The notes beneath the pieces are model-generated. The model ran no database searches and was not told where the DNA came from. It saw nothing but the letters and a program-made list of their open reading frames with translations. DNA of 36,299 nt from Gemmatimonadota bacterium (GTDB taxonomy: Bacteria; Gemmatimonadota; Gemmatimonadetes; Longimicrobiales; Gaopeijiaceae). The translations under genes and the position numbers were made by a program. Below are positions 1-6,383 of the stretch, piece after piece (positions within the stretch are counted from its first letter, which is position 1; every line of letters begins with the position of its first letter). The stretch is taken from positions 1 through 36,299 of the forward strand of contig JACQVF010000046.1 in NCBI GenBank assembly GCA_016209885.1. Reading direction: 5' to 3'.

Positions 1-2
1 CC

Positions 3-1613
3 CATGCCGCCGGCCTCACCCTGGACTCCCTCCTCCAGGCCGCGCTCGAGAAGCGGGCCTTCGAGATCCCGGGGTTGCCGTCCGAGTTCGAGAGGCTCGA
101 CCCTACATGGTTCCGCGAGGGCGTGGAGCCCCGCGGCTACGCCCACAGCTTCCCGCTCCGCTTCCTGGGGCCGCCGTCGCAGCCCGGCGAGGAGGGAGGC
201 ACGTTCAACGCGTACACCGCGAGCGAGGTGCCGGTGCTCGCCACCTTCTCGCCCGAGTGGTTCCGCGACAAGATCGTCCTCATCGGCACGGGCTTCCACG
301 ACTCGGACAAGTTCCGGAGCCCGTTCTACGGCGTCGCGCTCGCGAACGGCGGCCAGGCGGGCTGGACGTACGGGGTCGAGATCCACGCGAACGCGCTCAT
401 GAATCTCCTCCACCGCGAGTACGTGAGGCCCGCCGGGCTAGGCCGGGAACTCGCCCTCCTCGTGCTCGTCTCCGCGTTGGCGACCGCGGTCGTCTTCTGG
501 CGCGGCGCGGGCTGGGGCGCCCCCGCCGCCGTGCTGCTCCTGGCGGGCGTGGCGGGCTACGCCGTCTTCATGTTCCTGGGCAAGTTCGAGCTCGGGCGGC
601 TCGTCGTCGCGGACATGGACCGCTCGCTCGTGTGGGTCCCCGTGATCTCACCCTTCCTTGCCACACTGCTGTCCTATCTCGGGTCCACGGCCTACGTCTC
701 CGTCGTCGAAGGCAAGGAGAAACGGTTCATCCGCAGCGCGTTCGGGAAGTACGTGTCGCCGCAGGTGGTGGCGGAGATCGCGGACAGACCCGAGATGCTG
801 CGCCTGGGCGGTGCCAAGCGCGAGCTCACGCTCCTGTTCAGCGACCTGGCCGGCTTCACGAACCTGTCGGAGAACATGGATCCGGAGCACCTGGTCTCGC
901 TGCTTAACGAGTACCTGGACGACATGACCCGGATCGTGCTTAAGGAGGGCGGCACGCTGGACAAGTACATCGGTGACGCGATCATGGCATTCTGGAACGC
1001 GCCTAAGGAGCAGCCGGATCACGCGGACCGCGGGCTCCGCTGCGCCATCCGCATGCAGCACCGCCTCGCCGAGCTGAATCGCCGGTGGCTCAAGCAGGGA
1101 CGCGCCGACGGCACGCTCCAGGTGCGGATCGGGATCAACACCGGGGTCGCGGTGGTGGGGAACGTGGGCGGCACCGAGCGCTTCGACTTCAGCGCCATCG
1201 GCGACTCCGTCAACCTCGCCGCCCGGCTCGAGCCGGCGAACAAAACGTACGGAACGCTCGTGATGGCTTCGGAGTTCACGGTGCGCGTGGCGACGTTCGA
1301 GGCGTACCGCATGCGCGAGCTGGACTACATCGCCGTGAAGGGAAAGTCCCGACCGGTACGCGTCTACGAGGTCATCGGGCTGGCAGAGGAGGCCATCGCG
1401 CCCGAGCGCACCGAGCTCCTCAAGCACTACGACCAGGGACTCGCCGCCTACCACCGCCGCGACTGGGAGCTGGCGGAGCGCTACTTTCAGGCCGCCCTCG
1501 AGATCGATCCGGAGGACGGCCCGAGCCGGCTCTACCTCGAGCGAATCCAGGAATGCATGGTCAATCCGCCGCCCGCCGACTGGGACTTCGTGGTGCGGCG
1601 CACGGTGAAGTAA
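3..1613 (+). CDS. CHASE2-domain class III adenylate cyclase (5' end outside window)
   Basis: The reading frame is open from the left edge, so the protein begins upstream; 536 residues lie in the window. In order they show the end of an extracytoplasmic CHASE2 sensor (the DKIVLIGTGFHDSDKF and GVEIHANALMNLL motifs), three membrane helices (about bases 445-720), a class III cyclase domain (about 815-1375) and a C-terminal TPR-like helical pair. Catalytic features are visible: metal-binding Asp in LFSDLAGFT, a second Asp in YIGDAIMAFW with the purine-reading Lys just before it (LDKYIGD), and the Asn and Arg of VNLAARLE. Ser in DFSAIGDSVN sits where class IIIa enzymes have Asp, which resembles class IIIb adenylate cyclases. 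It should make cAMP in response to a periplasmic cue. A FecR-like gene follows after 47 bases in the same direction, suggesting an operon. Family assignment is firm; ATP specificity is inferred. Confidence 0.93.
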   Translation, partial: HAAGLTLDSLLQAALEKRAFEIPGLPSEFERLDPTWFREGVEPRGYAHSFPLRFLGPPSQPGEEGGTFNAYTASEVPVLATFSPEWFRDKIVLIGTGFHDSDKFRSPFYGVALANGGQAGWTYGVEIHANALMNLLHREYVRPAGLGRELALLVLVSALATAVVFWRGAGWGAPAAVLLLAGVAGYAVFMFLGKFELGRLVVADMDRSLVWVPVISPFLATLLSYLGSTAYVSVVEGKEKRFIRSAFGKYVSPQVVAEIADRPEMLRLGGAKRELTLLFSDLAGFTNLSENMDPEHLVSLLNEYLDDMTRIVLKEGGTLDKYIGDAIMAFWNAPKEQPDHADRGLRCAIRMQHRLAELNRRWLKQGRADGTLQVRIGINTGVAVVGNVGGTERFDFSAIGDSVNLAARLEPANKTYGTLVMASEFTVRVATFEAYRMRELDYIAVKGKSRPVRVYEVIGLAEEAIAPERTELLKHYDQGLAAYHRRDWELAERYFQAALEIDPEDGPSRLYLERIQECMVNPPPADWDFVVRRTVK

Positions 1614-1619
1614 CGGGCA

Positions 1620-1642
1620 CCGCGGGCGCTTCGCGCCCGCGG
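1620..1642. repeat. Perfect 10-bp hairpin between cyclase and FecR genes
   Basis: Two 10-base arms (ccgcgggcgc and gcgcccgcgg) are perfectly complementary around a 3-base loop, seven bases after the cyclase stop codon. No T-run follows, so it is not a classic intrinsic terminator. It could attenuate transcription or protect the mRNA 3' end between operon genes. Confidence 0.5.
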
Positions 1643-1666
1643 CTGTGAGCCGAACGGGAGATGCTC

Positions 1667-2593
1667 ATGACACGTCGACTCGGTGTTTGCGCTATGCTCG
1701 CCTCTGCCGGCCTGCTGACCGGCTGGGGCCTCCAGGAGGGGCCGGCGGCCATCGTGGTGCGGCTGAGCGGCCAGGTCCAGGTGCAGCCGGCTGGTGGCTC
1801 CCCACAACCCGCCACCGTTGGCATGCGCCTCAACGCGGGCGACCGGGTGAGCCCTGCCTCCGGTGCCAGCGTCGCCGTCCTGCGGAAGACGGGCGAAAAG
1901 CTCACGATCACTCAGCCCACGGTCATCGGGGATGCGGGCGGCGCCTCGGACGAGGCAGTCTTCTCCAAGACGATCCGCGCGCTCGCGCAGGTGAGCAACA
2001 CGAGCGCTCGGAACCAGCCGAACCGTCAGGGGATGATCCGGCCGATCCCGGGCACCGCCGTGCCCGTCGCGCCGCGCAACGGAATCCTCGTGATAGGCCC
2101 GCGACCCACGTTCCGCTGGTTCGCGGTGCCGGGGGCCAAGGGGTACAGGATCCAGATCCAGAAGGTGGGTGGCCAGCCCGAGCGCTACGAGGCGGGCACC
2201 GACACGGCGTGGACGCTCCCCGCGGACGCGCCGGCGCTCGAGCCGGGTCAGACCTACCGCTGGACCGTCGCGCCCGTGCCGTCCGGCCGCGCTGCGCCGC
2301 TCGTCTCGTTCCGCGTCCTCGGCGCCGCTGAACACGAGGCGCTCCAGCGCACCCTGGCCGACCTGGCTGCGGTCGGCTTCGAACCCGAGGGCGACGGCCT
2401 GCTCCTGGCCGCGCTCGCCTATCGGGACGCCGGGCTGTACTATGAGGTCGAGCGCCTGCTCGAGCGCATGGCCAAGAGCAATGTGCCGCTCGGGCGCGAC
2501 TTCTACTACCTCCAGGGCGAGGTGTACGACGCGCTCGGGAAGCTGGAGGCCGCCCGCGCCGCCTTTGACAAAGCGGACGCTATGTCTCCCTAG
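1667..2593 (+). CDS. Exported FecR-domain protein with fibronectin-like and TPR segments
   Basis: The protein has 308 residues. An N-terminal signal sequence (TRRLGVCAMLASAGLLTGWG) is followed by a FecR-like beta domain (VRLSGQVQVQ, then GMRLNAGDRVSPASGASVAV). Next is a fibronectin-type module (PRPTFRWFAVPGAKGYRIQI and LEPGQTYRWTVAPV), and the C-terminus is TPR-like (FYYLQGEVYDALGKLEAARAAF). I chose ATG 1667 over ATG 1661 because GGGAG at 1656-1660 abuts 1661 but lies six bases before 1667. FecR domains are known periplasmic sensors or scaffolds; here one sits between a CHASE2 cyclase and an HD-GYP protein, so it probably contributes to the same envelope-sensing circuit. That role is inference. 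There is no sigma-factor gene beside it, so it is not a standard FecI/FecR pair. Confidence 0.85.
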   Translation: MTRRLGVCAMLASAGLLTGWGLQEGPAAIVVRLSGQVQVQPAGGSPQPATVGMRLNAGDRVSPASGASVAVLRKTGEKLTITQPTVIGDAGGASDEAVFSKTIRALAQVSNTSARNQPNRQGMIRPIPGTAVPVAPRNGILVIGPRPTFRWFAVPGAKGYRIQIQKVGGQPERYEAGTDTAWTLPADAPALEPGQTYRWTVAPVPSGRAAPLVSFRVLGAAEHEALQRTLADLAAVGFEPEGDGLLLAALAYRDAGLYYEVERLLERMAKSNVPLGRDFYYLQGEVYDALGKLEAARAAFDKADAMSP

Positions 2594-2606
2594 CGCCCCG
2601 AGGAGC

Positions 2607-4577
2607 ATGTCGCCACAGACGAAGACCGCCACCGGTTTCATCCTCTACGCGGCCCGCGGCGCCACGCACCCCGCGCTGCGTTCCCTCGAGGACGAACTGG
2701 AGATCCAGGACATCGGGCGCATCGCCGAGGCAGCCGCGAGCCACGACGCACCCGCGATCCTCCTCCTCACGGACGTGCTCGCCGCGGACGCCGGGGCGCT
2801 CGCTTCGCTGCGGGCACTCCCCGAGCATGTAGTCGTGGTGAGCAAAGGGGACGCGGCGCGGCACGCCGCGCAGTCTGCCGGCCGCCTGTTCCTCGCCCTC
2901 GACGCTGCCCGCGATGACGAGGCCGTCCTCGCGCTGCTCCGTGGCGCCGCCCAGCATGCGGCTACGCTCCTGGGCGCGTGCCGCGCCCGCCAGCAGCTCG
3001 AGCGCATGAGCTCGGAGCTCCGCGAGCTCAACCGCATCGGCCTCGCGCTCATGAGCGAGCGCGACCCGGACCGCCTCCTGGGGATGATCCTCGCGCAGGC
3101 GCGCCGTATCACGACCAGCGACGCGGGCAGCCTCTACCTCGTGGAAGAGGCGGAGGACGGCGGCCCGCGGCTGCGGTTTCGCCTCGCACAGAATGACTCG
3201 ATCCCTGACATCCCGGTCCCGAACATCACGCTCCCCATCGACGAGACGAGCATCGCGGGCCACGCGGCCAGCACCGGCCAGCCGCTGGTCATTGACGACG
3301 CCTACGAGATCCCGGAGAGCGCCCCCTACAGCTTCAACCGCGCCGCGTTCGACGAAAAGTACGGCTACCGCGCCATGTCGATGCTCACGGTCCCCATGAA
3401 GGACCACAAGGACGAGGTCGTGGGCGTGCTCCAGCTCATCAACCGGAAGCGCTCTTCTGGGGCGCAGATCCGCGACGAGGAGTCGGCGCGCGAGCACGTG
3501 CTCCCCTACACGCAGAGCCATGTGGAGACCGTGATGTCACTCGCGGGCCAGGCCGCGGTCTCCATCGAGAACATGCGGCTGTATCAGGCGATCGAGCGGC
3601 TGTTCGAAGGGTTCATCAAGGCAGCGGTCACCGCCATCGACCAGCGGGATCCTACGACCTCCGGGCACTCGGTGCGCGTCGCCACGCTCACCTGCGACGT
3701 CGCCGAGGTCGTGGACCGCGCGGACCGCGAGCCGTTCAAGAGCCTCCGCTTCAGCCGGGAGCAGATGAGGGAGCTACGCTACGCCGGCCTGCTCCACGAC
3801 TTCGGCAAGGTCGGGGTGCGGGAGGAGGTGCTCATCAAGGCGAAGAAGCTCCCGCCGGTCATGTTCGAGCGCATGGAGGCGCGCTTCGATCTGATCCGGC
3901 GCACCCTCGAGGCCGAGTTCCACAAGCGGCGCGCCGAACACCTCCTCGAGCGCGGGACGGAGGGGTGGGACGCGTTCCTGTCGGAGCTGGCGGCCGAGTT
4001 CCGCCGCGACATGGAGCGGCTCGACAAGCTCCAGCAGGCGGTTCGTGAGGCGAACGAGCCCCGCGTGCTACCGGAGGCGAGCGCGGAGATCCTCCACGAA
4101 GTCGCGGCCCAAAGGTTCCCCGACTTCGATGGGAAGCTGGTGCCCTATCTCACGAGCGAGGAGTTCCACTACCTTTCGATCCCCAAGGGCAGCCTGGACG
4201 ACGACGAACGCAAGCAGATCGAGTCCCACGTCACCCACACCTACAACTTCCTGCTCCAGATCCCCTGGACAGACGATCTCAGCAGTCTGGCGGACATCGC
4301 GTACGGGCACCACGAGAAGCTGAACGGCAGCGGTTACCCCCGCAGGATCGAGGCGCCCCAGATCCCCGTCCAGACGCGCATCATGACGATCTCCGATATC
4401 TTCGACGCGCTCACCGCTTCCGACCGGCCCTACAAGAAGGCGCTTCCCACCGAGCGGGCCCTGGACATCGTCAAGATGGAGGCGAGCCAGGGCCTACTCG
4501 ACGCGGCGCTCGTGGAGCTCATGATCGGCTCCGGGGTGTACCGGAAGGTGCTCGAGGTCGACTGGCGGCAGCTGTAA
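2607..4577 (+). CDS. GAF-HD-GYP cyclic-di-GMP phosphodiesterase
   Basis: The protein has 656 residues. Residues 1-105 resemble a degenerate receiver fold. A GAF domain spans about 125-325, ending in LAGQAAVSIENMRLYQAIE, and an HD-GYP domain spans about 335-640. The HD-GYP signatures are present: GHSVRVA (353), LLHDFGKVG with His397/Asp398, and GHHEKLNGSGYP (567-578). Enzymes of this family degrade c-di-GMP. Oddly, about 110 residues of charged helical sequence (405-520) separate the HD motif from the next helix, where typical members have about 30. ATG 2607 lies 13 bases after the FecR stop; AGGAG at 2601-2605 is only one base from it, an unusually tight spacing, but no better in-frame start exists. 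The last 115 coding bases recur at 6246-6360, on the far side of a small island. Confidence 0.92.
   Translation: MSPQTKTATGFILYAARGATHPALRSLEDELEIQDIGRIAEAAASHDAPAILLLTDVLAADAGALASLRALPEHVVVVSKGDAARHAAQSAGRLFLALDAARDDEAVLALLRGAAQHAATLLGACRARQQLERMSSELRELNRIGLALMSERDPDRLLGMILAQARRITTSDAGSLYLVEEAEDGGPRLRFRLAQNDSIPDIPVPNITLPIDETSIAGHAASTGQPLVIDDAYEIPESAPYSFNRAAFDEKYGYRAMSMLTVPMKDHKDEVVGVLQLINRKRSSGAQIRDEESAREHVLPYTQSHVETVMSLAGQAAVSIENMRLYQAIERLFEGFIKAAVTAIDQRDPTTSGHSVRVATLTCDVAEVVDRADREPFKSLRFSREQMRELRYAGLLHDFGKVGVREEVLIKAKKLPPVMFERMEARFDLIRRTLEAEFHKRRAEHLLERGTEGWDAFLSELAAEFRRDMERLDKLQQAVREANEPRVLPEASAEILHEVAAQRFPDFDGKLVPYLTSEEFHYLSIPKGSLDDDERKQIESHVTHTYNFLLQIPWTDDLSSLADIAYGHHEKLNGSGYPRRIEAPQIPVQTRIMTISDIFDALTASDRPYKKALPTERALDIVKMEASQGLLDAALVELMIGSGVYRKVLEVDWRQL
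4462..4576 (+). repeat. Direct repeat copy A (3' end of HD-GYP gene)
   Basis: These 115 bases encode the end of the HD-GYP protein up to the first two bases of its TAA stop. They match 6246-6360 except at 4505 (G versus C, silent in an Ala codon) and 4569 (C versus A, Gln to Lys). The base after the repeat differs, TAA here and TAC in the other copy. This may be the left attachment site of the island. Confidence 0.9.
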
Positions 4578-4659
4578 GAGAGTGGGCGGATTTCGGAGGG
4601 TTAGAGGGTTAGTAGTTTTAAGTTTAGCAGCGGGCGCGGAAGCCGATTCGTTCGCGGCG

Positions 4660-4800
4660 ACAACGCTGGAGAAACGCGAGGTCAGCTTGCCGGACGACAG
4701 CCAGCCTGTCGCCGAGCTGAGCGCGATCCGCTACCAGTTCACGGCATCGGCCCAGATCCAGCTCGAAAAGAAGCACGACAGAAGGGAGAGCGCCTGGTCG
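4660..4800 (+). pseudogene. Decayed phage terminase large-subunit C-terminal fragment (tentative)
   Basis: An open frame here reads ELSAIRYQFTASAQIQLEKK. From memory this resembles the conserved C-terminal stretch of many phage terminase large subunits, where E-L-x-x-I-R-Y-x-F/Y-T-x-x-G/A-Q-I-x-x-E-x-K is followed by K/R-R-x-G-x-S-P-D-x-A-D-A. The expected SPDxADA segment is not in frame, but shifted pieces of a similar string follow (bases 4788-4820), as expected of a frameshifted remnant. There is no start codon with a good ribosome site and nothing of the ATPase half. If correct, the island derives from a phage or phage satellite. The call rests on recalled family patterns, not on a search. 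Confidence 0.4.
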
Positions 4801-4828
4801 TCCTCCACACCGACTTCGGCTTCACACC

Positions 4829-4858
4829 TTGACAATTTGGATCAACTCCCACTACACT
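4829..4858 (+). promoter_or_regulatory. Sigma-70-type promoter for the island cargo
   Basis: A perfect -35 hexamer TTGACA (4829-4834) is followed after 18 bases by TACACT (4853-4858), four of six matches to the -10 consensus. Transcription would start near 4865, leaving a leader of about 65 bases before the GTG start at 4931. Confidence 0.65.
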
Positions 4859-4866
4859 GCGCAGGG

Positions 4867-4894
4867 TTATCATAGACTGTTAGGTCTATCATAG
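4867..4894. promoter_or_regulatory. Operator-like repeat at the transcription start
   Basis: An 8-base direct repeat, tatcatag, occurs at 4868-4875 and 4887-4894 (period 19). An inverted repeat, atagac (4872-4877) and gtctat (4884-4889), lies between. The whole array covers the predicted start site of the island promoter, where a repressor would block initiation. No regulator gene is seen in the island. Confidence 0.5.
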
Positions 4895-4930
4895 GCAACA
4901 AGGACGTCAAACGCGAATGGAGGTCACATC

Positions 4931-5350
4931 GTGAGTCAAAATGCGCGCACCACTCAGGCGACACTGGAGGATCTTCGGCTGAACCTGGAAAAGGAGAAAC
5001 TCATAGCCACCGAGGAGTTGCTCCGCAAGACGGGTGAATTCCTTGCGTTCGATAGTAGCTTCAATAACAAGTTGTTGGAGCTCCTCGACGTTCTTGTAGA
5101 GGCCGGCAAGAAGAGCCCCGGCGCTGTCTTTCGTTCGGATAGTAGCAACATCGCCGAAGTAGTCGATGCGCTAATAAAGAAGCGCTCGGAAGGTGGCTCG
5201 GAAGGTAGCCCTGGCGTCACGGGAGGCGATGTTGTCGGTGCCGACTGGATCGACGATCTCGGCCGCATTGTGAGTGCGTTGACGAGTGTTGTAAAGGAGG
5301 AGAAAGCCTTCTTTCTCCAGATCATCAGACTCATCTTCTGCGGATGCTAA
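4931..5350 (+). CDS. Unknown 139-residue island protein with Cys-rich C-terminus
   Basis: I do not recognise this family. The GTG start at 4931 has an excellent ribosome site, GGAGGT at 4919-4924 with six bases of spacing, and the promoter above drives it. Residues 1-60 are predicted helical and charged (LEDLRLNLEKEKLIATEELL). Residues about 86-104 form a Gly/Ser-rich linker. The C-terminal 35 residues are a hydrophobic helix ending in LIFCGC with two cysteines. No signal peptide is present. Codon usage is distinctly AT-richer than the flanking genes (52% and 45% G+C on two 60-base lines), consistent with horizontal acquisition. A JAMM metalloprotease gene lies 390 bases downstream on the same strand; a functional link between the two is possible but unproven. 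Confidence 0.75.
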   Translation: MSQNARTTQATLEDLRLNLEKEKLIATEELLRKTGEFLAFDSSFNNKLLELLDVLVEAGKKSPGAVFRSDSSNIAEVVDALIKKRSEGGSEGSPGVTGGDVVGADWIDDLGRIVSALTSVVKEEKAFFLQIIRLIFCGC

Positions 5351-5740
5351 GGAACCGGGAAGTAGGGAGACTCGTTCTTGGGGCTACGGGACGACTTAGA
5401 CGCGCCGACTCACTAGCTCGCCAGGCGTGCCGGACTCGTCCGTCGACGCGCTGGCACACAGGCCGAAGCAGCCACTGAGGGGGAGACCTGCTCGGCGGTC
5501 CGACGTTGAGCAGATTTACCCGACAGACTCAGGTCGTCGCGCCAACCGCGTGCGCGATATTCCCATCGCGACAGCCGCGGGCAAGTCGGTCGCACGTGCG
5601 ACACGACGCGGCGCACCGAGCACTCCACCCATGCCGCGAGCCTACTCAGCCGCTCCCACGGCGTCGCGACATATTAGCCATCCGCGCTCGCGGTGCGTTG
5701 CGCCCAACGCCCGAGTTCACCCATAAGGTCCAGGATAGAG
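5351..5740 (+). other. Spacer between the two island genes: no supported gene
   Basis: These 390 bases contain only low-complexity, Arg/Pro-rich frames without ribosome sites (for example 5427-5726). A perfect 14-base palindrome (gtcgcacgtgcgac) lies at 5589-5602, and a short hairpin, gcgttg/caacgc, at about 5695-5710. I see no tRNA, promoter consensus or recognisable protein fragment. Confidence 0.5.
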
Positions 5741-6142
5741 ATGTACCTCCTTCCAATCGATCAGATTGAACAGTTTCTGACGCACGTCCAGGCAGCCTTT
5801 CCGCGAGAAGCTTCAGGTCTTTTGCTACGACGAGAATGGAAACGATTTACAGTCTTGTCCTTTGTCGCCACGTCGAGCGAGGAGAACACACGGCTCTCGT
5901 TTCGAATTAGAGATGCAGCGATCAACACAATTGCGGAGTCGCTGCGAGCTTCTGGCACGAGAATTTGCGGCTGCGCTCATTCGCACAATTTTGGCAAAGC
6001 CTTCCCATCGAGCCACGACTGCGCCGCCACGAAAGGGCCGTGCACCCTATGGATGATCTACTCGGTGCCACGTCGTGACCTAAAGCTTTTCGTATGGGAT
6101 GGCACGACGTTTCACAAGGAGCGTTTTCGAATCATCCCGTGA
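5741..6142 (+). CDS. Stand-alone JAB/MPN (JAMM) metalloprotease-like protein
   Basis: The protein has 133 residues, the size of a bare JAB domain. The complete JAMM zinc signature is visible: Glu23 in PREASGLLL, then His80-x-His82, seven residues, Ser90, two residues and Asp93 (AHSHNFGKAFPSSHD). After it comes the usual strand-rich end (LWMIYSVPRRDLKLFVW). Such proteins are zinc isopeptidases that remove ubiquitin-like proteins; in bacteria they occur in ubiquitin-like conjugation and CBASS-type defence operons, in sulfur-carrier metabolism and in phage tail proteins. None of the partners (E1, E2, ubiquitin-like) is seen here, although cleavage of another protein's tail is plausible. ATG 5741 is preferred over upstream GTG 5693, which would add Arg-rich residues. 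Base composition is AT-rich (48% on one 60-base line), like the gene upstream. Confidence 0.85.
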   Translation: MYLLPIDQIEQFLTHVQAAFPREASGLLLRREWKRFTVLSFVATSSEENTRLSFRIRDAAINTIAESLRASGTRICGCAHSHNFGKAFPSSHDCAATKGPCTLWMIYSVPRRDLKLFVWDGTTFHKERFRIIP

Positions 6143-6245
6143 CCGACCACGTCATCGTCACCGAGGCTGGCGGCCTATGTCGGGCAGGCCGCTGCGGTTG
6201 GTCGCCCGGGAGGAATGGCGAGCTCAGAATTGGAGCCGACGGGCG

Positions 6246-6360
6246 TGGACATCGTCAAGATGGAGGCGAGCCAGGGCCTACTCGACGCCGCGCTCGTGGA
6301 GCTCATGATCGGCTCCGGGGTGTACCGGAAGGTGCTCGAGGTCGACTGGCGGAAGCTGTA
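6246..6360 (+). pseudogene. Direct repeat copy B: orphan 3' fragment of an HD-GYP gene
   Basis: These bases repeat 4462-4576 (113/115 identical) and keep the reading frame DIVKMEASQGLLDAALVELM through VDWRKL. The stop codon position reads TAC, so the frame runs on to 6508 inside the opposite-strand metacaspase gene. An ATG at 6215 behind GGGAGGA opens the frame, but it is only about 30 bases upstream and adds nothing HD-GYP-like. It is either the displaced end of the target gene or the remnant of a lost second HD-GYP gene. Confidence 0.8.
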
Positions 6361-6383
6361 CGCGGGTTTGAGGGTTCCGCTCC

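Larger units (their letters stand above)
4578..4930 (+). other. Left arm of island: no intact gene
   Basis: This 353-base stretch between the HD-GYP stop and the 139-residue gene holds a short tandem repeat (gagggttagagggttag, 4597-4613), the terminase-like fragment and the promoter/operator region. A 97-codon frame starting at 4582 is open but includes the terminase-like fragment and has no ribosome site, so I do not call it a gene. Confidence 0.6.
4462..6360. mobile_element. Putative small integrated element flanked by 115-bp direct repeats
   Basis: The 3' end of the HD-GYP gene (4462-4576) is repeated at 6246-6360 with 113 of 115 bases identical. Between the copies lie about 1.67 kb that are AT-richer than the surroundings: three 60-base lines I counted (4981, 5041, 5821) total 87/180 G+C, or 48%, against 68% for a line of the HD-GYP gene. 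The cargo comprises a terminase-like fragment, a promoter with operator-like repeats, an unknown 139-residue gene and a JAMM protein. Repetition of a gene's 3' end at both edges is typical of site-specific integration that regenerates the target gene. No integrase or transposase is visible, so it could be a satellite, a deletion remnant of a prophage, or a product of homologous recombination between paralogous HD-GYP genes. Confidence 0.55.

Noticed and set aside
4582..4875. 97-codon open frame after the HD-GYP gene
   Set aside because: No ribosome site, composition shifts midway, and its middle resembles a terminase fragment; treated as a pseudogene region.
5695..5725. Possible integron attC-like site (gcgttg ... 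caacgc ... gagttc)
   Set aside because: The hairpin is short and lacks the paired core GTTRRRY/RYYYAAC layout; no integrase is seen.
5427..5726. 99-codon Arg/Pro-rich frame between the island genes
   Set aside because: No ribosome site, no recognisable motif, and a composition typical of noncoding GC-rich frames.
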